The position numbers were made by a program, and so were the translations under genes. The notes beneath the pieces were generated by a model that saw only the letters and a program-made list of their open reading frames with translations, had not been told where the DNA came from and did not search any database. Below, piece by piece: positions 1 to 8,120 of a DNA stretch of 64,000 nt; position 1 is the first letter of the stretch, and each line of letters begins with the position of its first letter. This DNA is from SG8-30 sp963710135 (GTDB taxonomy: Bacteria; Pseudomonadota; Gammaproteobacteria; Steroidobacterales; Steroidobacteraceae): the NCBI GenBank assembly GCA_963710135.1, contig CAVPYY010000003.1, positions 868,001 through 932,000 of the forward strand, given 5' to 3'.

Positions 1-653
1 TCGGCGACGATCCGGCCGCCGTCGAGCAGGATGGCCCGCGGGCAGATTTCCACCACCATTTCGAGGTCGTGGGTGGCGATCAGCTGGGCCACGGGCAGGC
101 GGGTCAGCAGCTGCATCAGCGCGCGGCGGCCACGGGGATCGAGGTCGCTGGTCGGCTCGTCGAGCGCCAGCAGCCTGGCGTCACAGGCCAGCAGGCCGGC
201 GAGGCATGCGCGCCGCTTCTCGCCGCGGCTCAGGTGGTGCGGCAGCCGCTGCTCGAAGCCCGCCAGCCCGACCCGTTCCAGCGACTGGCTCACCAGCCGC
301 GACAGCTCCGGTTCCGCCACGCCCAGTTGCCGCGGCCCGAAGCCGACGTCCTCCTCGACGCTCGGGCAGAACAGCTGGTCGTCCGGATCCTGGAACAGCA
401 GTCCCACGTGGCGTCGCACCGCAGCGAGATTCGGCTCGCTGACCGGCAGACCCTCCACGTGAACGGCGGGTCGCGCTGCCGGGCGTTCGGGCAGCAGGCC
501 GTTCAGATGCAGCAGCAAGGTCGACTTGCCGGCGCCGTTGGGGCCGATCAGCGCGACCCGTTCCCCGTCGGCGATGCTGAAGGACACTTCGCAGAGCGCC
601 TCGTGTCCGTCCGCGTAGCGATAGCCCAGTTGCTCGACGACAAGTACGCTCAT
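1..653 (-). CDS. nikO: Nickel ECF transporter ATPase NikO/CbiO (3' end beyond window)
   Basis: ATP-hydrolysing subunit that powers metal uptake by the NikMQO energy-coupling-factor transporter at the inner membrane. The frame is open from the ATG at 653 to the window edge (about 217 codons), so the C-terminus is missing. All ABC motifs are visible: Walker A GPNGAGKST (residues 37-45), a Q-loop (LLFQDPDDQ), signature LSRGEKRR, Walker B LLALDEPTSD and H-loop ATHD. The ATG overlaps the nikQ stop as ATGA, indicating translational coupling. Cobalt (CbiO) and nickel (NikO) versions cannot be told apart from the ATPase alone; the nickel assignment rests on the NikR box upstream of the operon. Confidence 0.93.
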   Translation of the reverse strand, partial: MSVLVVEQLGYRYADGHEALCEVSFSIADGERVALIGPNGAGKSTLLLHLNGLLPERPAARPAVHVEGLPVSEPNLAAVRRHVGLLFQDPDDQLFCPSVEEDVGFGPRQLGVAEPELSRLVSQSLERVGLAGFEQRLPHHLSRGEKRRACLAGLLACDARLLALDEPTSDLDPRGRRALMQLLTRLPVAQLIATHDLEMVVEICPRAILLDGGRIVA

Positions 654-1267
654 GTCTTCCAGCCGCGTGCGCACATCGCCGAGTAGATGCGCTCGGCGCG
701 TTCGGACGAACGGACGAACAATTGCGCCGCGACTTCCGACGAGGCGCGCCACGCGCCGCCACGGCCGGTCGAGAAGCTGCGGCTGCGGCGCGCCCGGAGC
801 ATGCGCTGCATCTCGTCGACGAGCACGAACAGGTAGCGGTGCATGAGCGCCAGGGTCGTCACCAGCAGCGCCGGAACCCGTATCCGCCACAGGACCTGCA
901 GCATGTCGGAGAAGCGCGTGGTGGTGGTCAGGATCACCACCAGCGACAGGCACAGGGTGCTCTTGGCCAGCATGGACGCGAACATCGGCCAGCCGTCCGG
1001 CTGGAACAGCGCGAGCACCGCGACCCCGATGGCGAATGGCTCGACCAGCATCAGGCGGAACAGCAGGTGCCTTGCGGGCAGACGGGTTGCGGCGGCGAGC
1101 AGCAGCACGACGACCAGCGCCGCGGCATGAGCCAGCCACGCCCCGCGCGGCAGCAACACCACGCCGATCACCCCGAGCAGCACCAGGCCCAGCTTCCAGC
1201 CGGCAGGGAGGCGATGAATGACACTCGTACCCGGACGGTACGGCGTGAGCAGCTGCTGCGGGTCCAC
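650..1267 (-). CDS. nikQ: ECF transporter transmembrane subunit NikQ/CbiQ
   Basis: Transmembrane T-component (205 aa) linking the ATPase NikO to the substrate-capturing NikM. Several hydrophobic helices are seen in the N-terminal 150 residues. The Ala-Arg motifs usual in this family that contact the ATPase appear near the C-terminus (LRARRSRSF and SAMCARGW). The start is a GTG seven bases after the nikM stop, and the stop overlaps the nikO start, so the three genes form one transcription unit. Confidence 0.88.
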   Translation of the reverse strand: MDPQQLLTPYRPGTSVIHRLPAGWKLGLVLLGVIGVVLLPRGAWLAHAAALVVVLLLAAATRLPARHLLFRLMLVEPFAIGVAVLALFQPDGWPMFASMLAKSTLCLSLVVILTTTTRFSDMLQVLWRIRVPALLVTTLALMHRYLFVLVDEMQRMLRARRSRSFSTGRGGAWRASSEVAAQLFVRSSERAERIYSAMCARGWKT

Positions 1268-1274
1268 GGTGGCT

Positions 1275-2216
1275 TCAGGGCCGCGGCGTGGCTCGCGGGC
1301 GGGTCAATGCGCGGGCCAGCAGCCAGGCCAGCACGAACGCCGTGACGGTGCCGATGGCGGCGGCCAGCAACGTCGAGGCGACCGGAACGGACAACAGCCC
1401 GGTCGAGTAGTCCGGCAGGGGGGCAGCCAGCAGCTGGCCTGCCCGGGCGTCGAATCCGAAACGCTCCGCCACGTGCTCGAGCCCGTCCGGCAGGCTGCTC
1501 GCGAACGGTGCCGCGAGGGTCAGCGCCGCCAGCACCGATGCCGCGACGTAGCCATGGACCCGCCGCGGGCGCGCGCCGCCCGCGGCCGGTGCCGCCAGCA
1601 GCTCGGGCCGTGACCGGGCCACCGAGGCCAGCACCAGCATGGTGATGGCCGCCTCGCCGAGGCCGATCAGCATGTGCACGCCGCCCATCGCCGGGACGGC
1701 GATCCGCGCGCCGACCGTGCCGGACAGCGACAACTCGACGGCGCAGGCGACCGCCGCGATGACCGTCGAACACCACGCGGCGAATCCCGCCGCGACCAGC
1801 CGCGCCCGCGGTCCGTCGCCTGCCGCAGCGAGCACCAGCCGGTACACGGCGAAGCCGCTCAGCGTGGCGATCAGCGCCATGTTCAGCACGTTGGCGCCGA
1901 GGGCCGTGATGCCGCCATCGGCAAACATGAAACATTGCAGGATGAGCACCGCGGTCATCACGATGATCGCCGCGGCCGGGCCGAGCAGCACCGCGGCCAG
2001 CACGCCCCCCATCAGGTGGCCCGAGGTGCCGGCCGCGACGGGGAAGTTGAGCATCTGCGCCGCGAAGATGAACGCGGCCGCGAGACCTATCAGCGGCACA
2101 CGCCGCGGCGGCAAGCCGCCGCGCACCCGACGCAGCGCTAGCGCCACGCCCGCCGTCGCGAGCACGGCCGTGGCGGCCGCGGTCTGGGCGTCGAGGAATC
2201 CGTCTGGTATGTGCAT
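1275..2216 (-). CDS. nikM: Nickel ECF transporter substrate-binding subunit NikM with fused PDGLE (NikN) domain
   Basis: Membrane S-component that captures the metal ion. I chose the ATG at 2216 because it gives the conserved N-terminus MHIPDGF; His2 of this family coordinates the metal, so an N-terminal extension would be incompatible with function. TSGHLMGG (residues 64-71) is the second conserved metal-site segment. At 313 aa it is longer than stand-alone CbiM (about 230 aa): the last 80 residues contain SLPDGLEHVA (PDGLE at 243-247), the hallmark of NikN/CbiN-like partners, so this is an M-N fusion. It is first in the nikMQO operon, with a NikR operator 26 bp upstream of the start. Confidence 0.92.
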   Translation of the reverse strand: MHIPDGFLDAQTAAATAVLATAGVALALRRVRGGLPPRRVPLIGLAAAFIFAAQMLNFPVAAGTSGHLMGGVLAAVLLGPAAAIIVMTAVLILQCFMFADGGITALGANVLNMALIATLSGFAVYRLVLAAAGDGPRARLVAAGFAAWCSTVIAAVACAVELSLSGTVGARIAVPAMGGVHMLIGLGEAAITMLVLASVARSRPELLAAPAAGGARPRRVHGYVAASVLAALTLAAPFASSLPDGLEHVAERFGFDARAGQLLAAPLPDYSTGLLSVPVASTLLAAAIGTVTAFVLAWLLARALTRPRATPRP

Positions 2217-2241
2217 GCTAGGCCTACCCTCGCCGGCCCAG

Positions 2242-2269
2242 GTATGAGCAAGCTGGCGGTTTTTCATAC
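2242..2269. promoter_or_regulatory. NikR operator
   Basis: GTATGA (2242-2247), a 16-base spacer, then TCATAC (2264-2269): an exact match to the Escherichia coli NikR half-sites and spacing (GTATGA-N16-TCATAC). It sits in the 155-bp divergent region between nikM and the SDR gene, 26 bp before the nikM ATG. By family knowledge Ni-bound NikR would repress the transporter. No nikR gene is in the window. Confidence 0.88.
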
Positions 2270-2359
2270 TAGGGTGGGGTCCGGATCGCGGCAACTCGCG
2301 GCTTTCCGCAATAGGCCCGGCCGGCAAAGCGGCACGGGGCCAAGGGCGGGCGCCTCGCC

Positions 2360-2365
2360 TACAAT
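2360..2365 (+). promoter_or_regulatory. -10 box, probable leaderless promoter of the SDR gene
   Basis: TACAAT lies only 6 nt before the ATG at 2372, and no Shine-Dalgarno sequence fits between them. Transcription would start at or next to the start codon, suggesting a leaderless message. No strong -35 is seen. Confidence 0.4.
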
Positions 2366-2371
2366 CACGCC

Positions 2372-3244
2372 ATGAACAACCAAACGGCGTTTGGGCGCCT
2401 GGATCGGCGCTTCACGGGGAGGCGGGCGGTCATAACCGGTGGCGCCAGCGGCCTCGGCGAGGCCATGGCCGTCCTGCTGGCGGGGCGGGGCTGGCGGATT
2501 GGCCTGTTGGACCGCGATGCGGCACGGCTCGATGCGGTAGCGGAACGGCTGACCACCGCTGGCGCCCAGGCAGTCGGTACCTATGTGGTGGACACGGGTG
2601 ATGAGGCCGTGGTGCGCGAGGCGGTCGACGCGTTCGCCGCAGACCAGGGCGGGCTGGACTTCGCCCTGAATTCGGCCGGCGTCGCGGCGGCGGGCAGCTT
2701 CCTGGAGACGCCCGCGGCGGACTGGGAGTGGGTCCTGCGCATCAACGTGCTGGGTGTCGCCAACAGCTGCCGGGCCGAGTTGCCGCACATGCAGTCCGCT
2801 GGCGGCGGGCTCATCATCAATGTGGCGAGCGCGGCGGGGTTTGCGAGCGGCGGTGACATGAGCGCCTACAACGCCAGCAAGGCCGCGGTGATTTCCCTGT
2901 CTGAGACGCTGGCGCAGGAACACGCCCGCGACAACATACAGGTCTCGGCGGCGATGCCGGGCTTCTTCCGCACGCGGTTGCTGGAACACGCCCGCGCGCC
3001 GCGCCGTGCCCTGGGGCTCGCCAATCGCCTCATGGATGCTTCGGGGCTCGATGCCGACACGGTCGCCGCGGACATGCTGGCCCGCGCGGCAGCCGGAGCG
3101 CAGCACATCGTGCTACCGCGAGAGTACCGGTACCTGTGGCGCTTCAAGCGTCTGTCGCCCGCCGGCTTCCAGCGTTTCATGATCCGCTACCGCGCCAAGA
3201 AGGAAGCCACGGCAGCGGCGAAGCGGCGCAGCAGGGCTCCTTAA
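2372..3244 (+). CDS. Short-chain dehydrogenase/reductase (SDR)
   Basis: NAD(P)-dependent classical SDR oxidoreductase of 290 aa, predicted cytosolic; substrate unknown. The Rossmann glycine motif TGGASGLGE is at residues 22-30, NSAG follows strand 4, and the active site is Ser in NVASAAG with Tyr166/Lys170 in YNASK. The basic C-terminal tail (KKEATAAAKRRSR) is longer than in a minimal 250-aa SDR. It is divergent from nikM and monocistronic; its stop codon overlaps a CTTAAG element that may belong to the downstream regulatory region. Confidence 0.88.
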   Translation: MNNQTAFGRLDRRFTGRRAVITGGASGLGEAMAVLLAGRGWRIGLLDRDAARLDAVAERLTTAGAQAVGTYVVDTGDEAVVREAVDAFAADQGGLDFALNSAGVAAAGSFLETPAADWEWVLRINVLGVANSCRAELPHMQSAGGGLIINVASAAGFASGGDMSAYNASKAAVISLSETLAQEHARDNIQVSAAMPGFFRTRLLEHARAPRRALGLANRLMDASGLDADTVAADMLARAAAGAQHIVLPREYRYLWRFKRLSPAGFQRFMIRYRAKKEATAAAKRRSRAP

Positions 3245-3273
3245 GGTACCGATAAGAATCGGCTTCTAACCTC

Positions 3274-3340
3274 TGCCTCCAGTCGGATCGCCGGCCATCC
3301 TGGCCGACGACCGACGATTGGCCCTGAACAACTGGAGGCA
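3274..3340 (+). promoter_or_regulatory. Inverted repeat that could mask the ribosome site of the cytochrome b gene
   Basis: TGCCTCCAGT (3274-3283) is perfectly complementary to ACTGGAGGCA (3331-3340), which holds the GGAGG ribosome-binding site of the gene starting at 3346. Smaller GC-rich arms (GGCC...GGCC) lie in the 47-base loop. If the RNA folds this way the ribosome site is sequestered. This is seen in sequence; the regulatory role is inference. Confidence 0.4.
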
Positions 3341-3345
3341 AGCCG

Positions 3346-4074
3346 ATGTCCGATTCAAACGCTGAAGGGAGGGTACTGGTCTGGGATCTGCCCACCCGGC
3401 TGTTCCACTGGGCGCTGGCCGCCTCGTTCCTGGGGGCCTACGTCCTCTCCGAGAACGACGGGCTGCGCGCCTTCCACGTCATGTTCGGCTACACAGTGCT
3501 CGGCCTGGTCATTTTCCGGCTGCTGTGGGGATTCCTGGGCTCAACGCATTCCCGGTTCAGCTCCTTCGCGTACGGCCCCCGGGCGGCCTGGAGTTACCTG
3601 CGCGACCTGGCGCGAGGCCGCGCCGCGGACTTCACCGGGCACAACCCAGCCGGGAGCTGGGCCATCTACCTGCTGCTGGCCCTGGCAGCCGCGACAGGCG
3701 TATCGGGCTGGCTGCAGTACCAGGGCTTCGGCGGCGAGGCCATGGAAGAGGCGCACGAGGTCCTTGCGAATGCATGGCTCGTCGTGGTGCTGCTGCACAT
3801 CGCCGGAGTGGTGGTCGGCAGCCTGGCGCACCGCCGGAATCTCGTCGGACCGATGCTCACCGGGTACCGGCAGGGCGCGACCGCCGCGACTGGCAGTTCG
3901 CGCGTCGCGGTCGGCGTGTTCGTCGCGCTGTCAGTCGTGGCATTCTGGTCCGCGTCGCTGGCTGGCTTCGGGCCCGCGTCCCCCGACGCGGTGAGTCGCG
4001 TGCTGGGCGCTGGTCAGCAGGATGGACCCGGCGATCACGAGCACGGACACGGATACGACGAGGACGACGACTGA
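3346..4074 (+). CDS. Cytochrome b561 / hydrogenase-type cytochrome b
   Basis: Integral membrane di-haem b cytochrome (242 aa) of the b561/Ni-Fe-hydrogenase cytochrome b family, passing electrons between quinone and periplasmic partners. Candidate haem-ligand histidines are in TRLFHWALA, LRAFHVMFGY and VVLLHIAGV, each at a hydrophobic helix; an additional helix follows near 190-210. The tail after residue 225 is an odd His/Asp/Glu-rich stretch (DHEHGHGYDEDDD) that could bind metal. A GGAGG lies 7 nt before the ATG. It is followed after 3 bp by a two-component system, so probably co-transcribed. Confidence 0.8.
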   Translation: MSDSNAEGRVLVWDLPTRLFHWALAASFLGAYVLSENDGLRAFHVMFGYTVLGLVIFRLLWGFLGSTHSRFSSFAYGPRAAWSYLRDLARGRAADFTGHNPAGSWAIYLLLALAAATGVSGWLQYQGFGGEAMEEAHEVLANAWLVVVLLHIAGVVVGSLAHRRNLVGPMLTGYRQGATAATGSSRVAVGVFVALSVVAFWSASLAGFGPASPDAVSRVLGAGQQDGPGDHEHGHGYDEDDD

Positions 4075-4077
4075 GTC

Positions 4078-4761
4078 ATGCGAGTGCTCCTGGTCGAGGA
4101 CGACAGCCTGCTGGGTGATGCCTTGCAGGCTGGACTGCGCCAGCGGGGTTTCGCGGTCGAGTGGTTTCGCGACGGGCTGGCCGCCGAGACGGCGCTGGTC
4201 ACCGAGACCTTCGCCGCCGTGATCCTGGACCTCGGCCTCCCGCGCCTTGCTGGCCTCGGCCTGCTGGCCAAACTGCGGGGCCGCGGCGACAGAACGCCCG
4301 TGTTGATCCTGACCGCACGCGATGCCCTCGATGACCGGGTCAGCGGGCTCGACGCGGGCGCCGACGACTACGTCGCCAAGCCGGTCGCCATCGCCGAGCT
4401 CGCGGCCAGGCTGCGAGCGCTGGTAAGGCGGGCCGCAGGCGTCGCCAGCGGTCGCCTGGAAGTGGGCGGCGTGGCGCTCGATCCCGCGACCCGGACGGTT
4501 ACGCTCGAGGGTGAACCGGTCGAACTTGCGCCGCGCGAGTTCGCGGTGCTGCAGGCCCTGATGCTTGCGGCAGGCAGGGTGCTGACTCGCGAGCAGCTGG
4601 ACTCCGCGCTCTACGAGTGGGACCAGTCCGTCGAGAGCAACGCCATCGAGGTCCACGTCCACCACCTGCGTCGCAAGCTCCACCAGGGCGTCATCCGCAC
4701 GGTCCGCGGCGTCGGCTACGTCATGCCTGTGCCCGCCGAACGGCCGCGCGATGGCAACTAG
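4078..4761 (+). CDS. OmpR-family response regulator (QseB/PmrA-like)
   Basis: DNA-binding regulator of 227 aa: receiver domain (residues 1-120) with acidic pocket ED at 7-8, phospho-acceptor Asp51 in ILDLGLPRL and Lys in YVAKP; winged-helix output domain (about 125-220) with VESNAIEVHVHHLRRKL, typical of the QseB/PmrA subgroup. The 3' end overlaps the kinase gene by 11 nt. A CTTAAG-N5-CTTAAG box, the sequence read by PmrA-type regulators, lies downstream at 6116, suggesting the peroxidase gene is a target. Confidence 0.92.
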   Translation: MRVLLVEDDSLLGDALQAGLRQRGFAVEWFRDGLAAETALVTETFAAVILDLGLPRLAGLGLLAKLRGRGDRTPVLILTARDALDDRVSGLDAGADDYVAKPVAIAELAARLRALVRRAAGVASGRLEVGGVALDPATRTVTLEGEPVELAPREFAVLQALMLAAGRVLTREQLDSALYEWDQSVESNAIEVHVHHLRRKLHQGVIRTVRGVGYVMPVPAERPRDGN

Positions 4762-6091
4762 TCATTCGTTGCGCGGCCGCCTGCTGACCTTGCTGTTGTC
4801 CAGCGTCCTGCTGGCCTGGGCCGTCACCAGTGTGTTCGCGTACCGTCATGCGCACCACGAACTCGACGAGGTGCTTGATGCGCACCTCGTGCGCGCGGCC
4901 CGCCTGCTGGTCGCGCTGGCGGACGAAGAGCTCGACGAGATGCGGCTCGACGCCATCGACGTCCAGGGGCCGTATGACCAGGCAATCGTCTTCCAGGTCT
5001 GGAGCCGGGCCGGTAACCCGCTGGTGCGCAGCCCCACGGCGCCGGCTGCGCGCCTGTCGTCTAACCTCCGGGGGTTCAGCGACTCGCGCGTGGAGGGCCG
5101 CGACTGGCGCGTCTTCAGCGCCGCCGATATGGAAGGCCGGCTGCTGGTGCAGGTGGCGGAAGACCATGCGACGCGAGAGCAGTTGCTAAATCACTACGCC
5201 GTGAGCTCGCTGCCCGCGATCCTCGTCGGGCTGCCGCTCCTGGCGCTGCTGATCTGGCTCACGGTAGGCGCTGCGCTGCGGCCGCTGCGCGCGCTCGGCG
5301 ACGAGCTAGGGAGACGCGGGCCGGCGGACCTGGACGCGCTGCAGGTGACTGGCGCACCAAGCGAGGTCGCGCCCCTGGTCACGCGCCTGAACGAACTGCT
5401 CGCCCGCATCAGGGACTCGCTGCTCGCCGAGCGGCGATTCACGTCGCACGCGGCGCACGAGATCCGCACGCCGATCGCCGCAATCCGCGCACAGGCCGAG
5501 GTCGCCCGTGAAGCGGCCGGCGCCGCCGCGCGGGACCTGGCGCTGGACCACGTGATCGAGGGTTGCGATCGGGCTGCAAGGCTGGTCGACCAGATGTTGC
5601 AGCTGGCGCGGATCGACGAGCGCGCACCGGGGTCCTCGTCGCCCGTCCTGTCTCTGGATCGCCTGGCAGCCAGGGTGCTGGCCGACCTGGCGCCGGCGGC
5701 GCTCGAGCAAGGCGTCTCGCTGGAACTGGGCGGAGACGCGGCGGTGCGGGTCAGGGCGGACGAGTTGCTGCTGGAGGTGTTGCTGCGCAATCTGGTCGAT
5801 AACGCCGTCCGGCACGGTGGTCCGCCCGGTCCGGTCACCGTTCGCTGCCTGCAGGAGACGGGCGGGCCGGTGCTCGAGGTTGTCGATGGGGGTCCCGGTG
5901 TGCATCAGGACGAGCTGACGCTGCTGGGCGCGCGTTTCTTTCGAGCCGCAGGCGCACGCGGACCCGGCAGCGGCCTCGGCTTGTCCATCGTGCAGCGCAT
6001 CGCCGAATCCTGCGGAGCCCGGGTCCACTATGCGGGCGGAGCCGGCGGCCGGGGTTTGCAGGTCCGTGTGCGTTTCCCGCCCTCAGACTAG
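4751..6091 (+). CDS. Sensor histidine kinase (QseC/PmrB-like)
   Basis: Membrane sensor kinase (446 aa) partnering the preceding regulator. The N-terminal helix (about 10-30), a periplasmic sensor of about 130 residues and a second helix around 155-180 precede a HAMP-like linker. HisKA contains phospho-acceptor His236 in AAHEIRTPIAA; HATPase motifs are N-box LVDNAVRHGG, G1 VVDGGPGV and G2 GSGLGLSIV. Start chosen at the ATG that overlaps the regulator by 11 nt. The signal sensed is unknown. Confidence 0.91.
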   Translation: MATSHSLRGRLLTLLLSSVLLAWAVTSVFAYRHAHHELDEVLDAHLVRAARLLVALADEELDEMRLDAIDVQGPYDQAIVFQVWSRAGNPLVRSPTAPAARLSSNLRGFSDSRVEGRDWRVFSAADMEGRLLVQVAEDHATREQLLNHYAVSSLPAILVGLPLLALLIWLTVGAALRPLRALGDELGRRGPADLDALQVTGAPSEVAPLVTRLNELLARIRDSLLAERRFTSHAAHEIRTPIAAIRAQAEVAREAAGAAARDLALDHVIEGCDRAARLVDQMLQLARIDERAPGSSSPVLSLDRLAARVLADLAPAALEQGVSLELGGDAAVRVRADELLLEVLLRNLVDNAVRHGGPPGPVTVRCLQETGGPVLEVVDGGPGVHQDELTLLGARFFRAAGARGPGSGLGLSIVQRIAESCGARVHYAGGAGGRGLQVRVRFPPSD

Positions 6092-6115
6092 TCTGGCTTT
6101 CAGGATGATGCGCTC

Positions 6116-6132
6116 CTTAAGGTTGGCTTAAG
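6116..6132 (+). promoter_or_regulatory. PmrA/QseB-type box before the cytochrome c peroxidase gene
   Basis: CTTAAG (6116-6121), GTTGG, CTTAAG (6127-6132): an exact direct repeat with 11-bp period, matching the published PmrA consensus YTTAAK-N5-YTTAAK. A CTTAAT at 6152-6157 is placed where a -10 would be. The box lies directly after the two-component genes and 53 bp before the peroxidase ATG. Confidence 0.75.
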
Positions 6133-6184
6133 GATTGGCGACGACACTGCTCTTAATGCCATCGACAGGCAACGGAGTATCCAG

Positions 6185-7216
6185 ATGTTCGCCAAGCCTC
6201 TTCTCGTCACCATTGCCCTGCTCGGCTTCATGAGCACGGCCTCTGCCCAGTCGTCCTGGCAGGCGTTGCCCGACGTCGCGTCGGCGCCCGACGACAATCC
6301 CACGACCGCCGCCGCGGTCGAGCTCGGGAAAATGCTGTTCTTCGATCCCCGCTTTTCCTCGACGGGCACCGTGTCCTGTTTCTCCTGTCACAACGTGATG
6401 GAGGGCGGCGATGACCATCGCCCCACTTCGATCGGAGTGCACGGCCAGAAGGGCGGGCGCAACGCGCCGACCGTGTGGAATGCGGCATTTCACAGCGTCC
6501 AGTTCTGGGATGGCCGGGCCGCGTCGCTGGAGGAGCAGGCCAAGGGGCCTCCCGTGAACCCGATCGAGATGGGCATGGGCAGCCTCGGTGCGGTGATCGA
6601 CAGGATCCGCCACATACCCGGCTACGTTCCGTACTTCGAAGCCGCTTTCGGGCCCGGTTCGGTCGTGACGATGGACAATGCGGCGAAAGCCATCGCCGCC
6701 TACGAGCGCACCTTGATCACGCCGGGAAGTCCGTACGACCTGTATGCCCAGGGCGACGAGTCCGCGCTTGCCCCGCAGCAGCTACGGGGGCTCGAGAAGT
6801 TCGCGGCAACGGGTTGCACCAGCTGCCACCAGGGGCCTGCGTTCAATGGGCCGGCGCTGCCGGCCGGCACCGGCTTCTTCATGAAGTTTCCGACGATGGC
6901 CGACAGCCCGTACGTGGCGCAGTACGATCTTGCCGCCGATGCGGGCAGGTTCGAGAGCACTGGACTGGAAGCGGACCGGAACATGTGGCGGGTGCCGACC
7001 CTGCGCAATCTCGATTACACGGCGCCGTACATGCACAACGGCATGGTCAAGACGCTTCCCGAGGCGGTGCGGGTGATGGCGTCGACCCAACTCGGCAAGA
7101 CGCTGAGCGACGACGACGTGAACGACATAGTCGCCTTCCTCGGCGCCCTCAACGGGCCGTTCCCCGTGCAGACCATGCCGCGACTTCCACCGACTCCTGG
7201 AGACCTGCTCGAGTAG
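6185..7216 (+). CDS. Dihaem cytochrome c peroxidase (CcpA/MauG family)
   Basis: Periplasmic dihaem protein of 343 aa that in this family reduces hydrogen peroxide using cytochrome c or performs MauG-type oxidation. A signal peptide (1-22, ...STASAQ) is followed by two haem c sites: CFSCH (65-69) and CTSCH (211-215). The N-terminal haem segment KMLFFDPRFSSTG and the segment FRVPTLRN-like MWRVPTLRNLDYTAPYMHNG are family hallmarks. Its own promoter carries a PmrA/QseB-like box, tying it to the upstream two-component system; a hairpin terminator follows at 7260. Confidence 0.92.
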   Translation: MFAKPLLVTIALLGFMSTASAQSSWQALPDVASAPDDNPTTAAAVELGKMLFFDPRFSSTGTVSCFSCHNVMEGGDDHRPTSIGVHGQKGGRNAPTVWNAAFHSVQFWDGRAASLEEQAKGPPVNPIEMGMGSLGAVIDRIRHIPGYVPYFEAAFGPGSVVTMDNAAKAIAAYERTLITPGSPYDLYAQGDESALAPQQLRGLEKFAATGCTSCHQGPAFNGPALPAGTGFFMKFPTMADSPYVAQYDLAADAGRFESTGLEADRNMWRVPTLRNLDYTAPYMHNGMVKTLPEAVRVMASTQLGKTLSDDDVNDIVAFLGALNGPFPVQTMPRLPPTPGDLLE

Positions 7217-7259
7217 CCCGGGCCGGCAGCCCCTCCCCCCTTCGCGCCGGCCCTGACGA

Positions 7260-7297
7260 GGGAGTCCCGCACTCGTGGCGGGACTCCCGATTTCTTT
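7260..7297 (+). terminator. Rho-independent terminator after the peroxidase gene
   Basis: An 11-bp perfect stem (GGGAGTCCCGC 7260-7270 with GCGGGACTCCC 7278-7288), a 7-base loop, then GATTTCTTT. It lies between convergent genes. Confidence 0.75.
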
Positions 7298-7303
7298 CCC
7301 AAG

Positions 7304-7978
7304 CTAAGCGGGGACGGCCCGCTTCAGGTAACGGTAGTCGAGCCACCGGCCTGCCAGCAGGCCGGCAACCACCGGCCCGAACCACGCGGCGTACTGCGCC
7401 ACCTCGCTGAAGTCACCTGGAATCAGGCGCTGCAGACCGAGGTTCAGGAAGGCGATGTGCGTGGCGACGCCGCAGCCGACGATGGCGCCATAGTGCTGGG
7501 CCAGCCACCAGTCGCGCTTGGCCGGAACCTTCGCGGCAAATCGCAGCATCGACGTGCCGATCAACAGGCCGACGACCGACATTCCATACAGCAGCGGAAC
7601 GTCGAAGTGCAGACCAAGCGCCAGGACCGCCGCGCCGGCGACGAGGTTGAGCGCCGCCAGCGGCTTGTGGGGCCCGGCCGTGAAATCGCTGTGCGAGCGC
7701 TTCATGCGCACCGCGCGCCATGCCAGCAGCGCAGGCGTCGCGGTAATCAGCACCAGATAGACCAGGAAAACGGTCGTGACGACCTTGCCGGCCAGAAACG
7801 CCGCCAGCGCCAGGACCAGTGCCGTGACGATGACACCCAGCATGGCGACCATGTAGACACGGCCGATGGCGCGATGCATCGGAGTGCCCTTGCGCATCAC
7901 GGCCGACGTCCAGAACGTGGCGAGTGCCGCGGTTCCAGCGGCGATGTGGGTGTAGCGGGCGATATCGTAGTAGTCCAT
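7304..7978 (-). CDS. DUF2306-like multi-pass membrane protein
   Basis: Uncharacterised inner-membrane protein of 224 aa with about six hydrophobic helices. HRAIGRVYMVAML (about 41-53) resembles the HRxxGRxY signature of DUF2306 proteins; an RYTHIAAG motif and two histidines in helices could hold a cofactor but this is not established. A purine-rich GGAGG is 6-7 nt before the ATG at 7978. It faces the peroxidase terminator and is divergent from the kinase at 8121. No function assigned. Confidence 0.7.
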   Translation of the reverse strand: MDYYDIARYTHIAAGTAALATFWTSAVMRKGTPMHRAIGRVYMVAMLGVIVTALVLALAAFLAGKVVTTVFLVYLVLITATPALLAWRAVRMKRSHSDFTAGPHKPLAALNLVAGAAVLALGLHFDVPLLYGMSVVGLLIGTSMLRFAAKVPAKRDWWLAQHYGAIVGCGVATHIAFLNLGLQRLIPGDFSEVAQYAAWFGPVVAGLLAGRWLDYRYLKRAVPA

Positions 7979-8120
7979 GACAGTCCTCCCAGGTGTGGTT
8001 CCATCCTCGTCATCGGGCGGGATCCGTGGCAGTGCCGCCGGTCACCTTGCCGGGGTGCCAGAAGTCATGACTTGCCCCATGGCTATTGAGGCGGGGCCGG
8101 GGGTCGGTTACACGTAGGTC

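Noticed and set aside
2217..2371. Cobalamin riboswitch before the CbiM-like gene
   Set aside because: The divergent region is only 155 bp, shows no B12-box, and contains an exact NikR operator instead.
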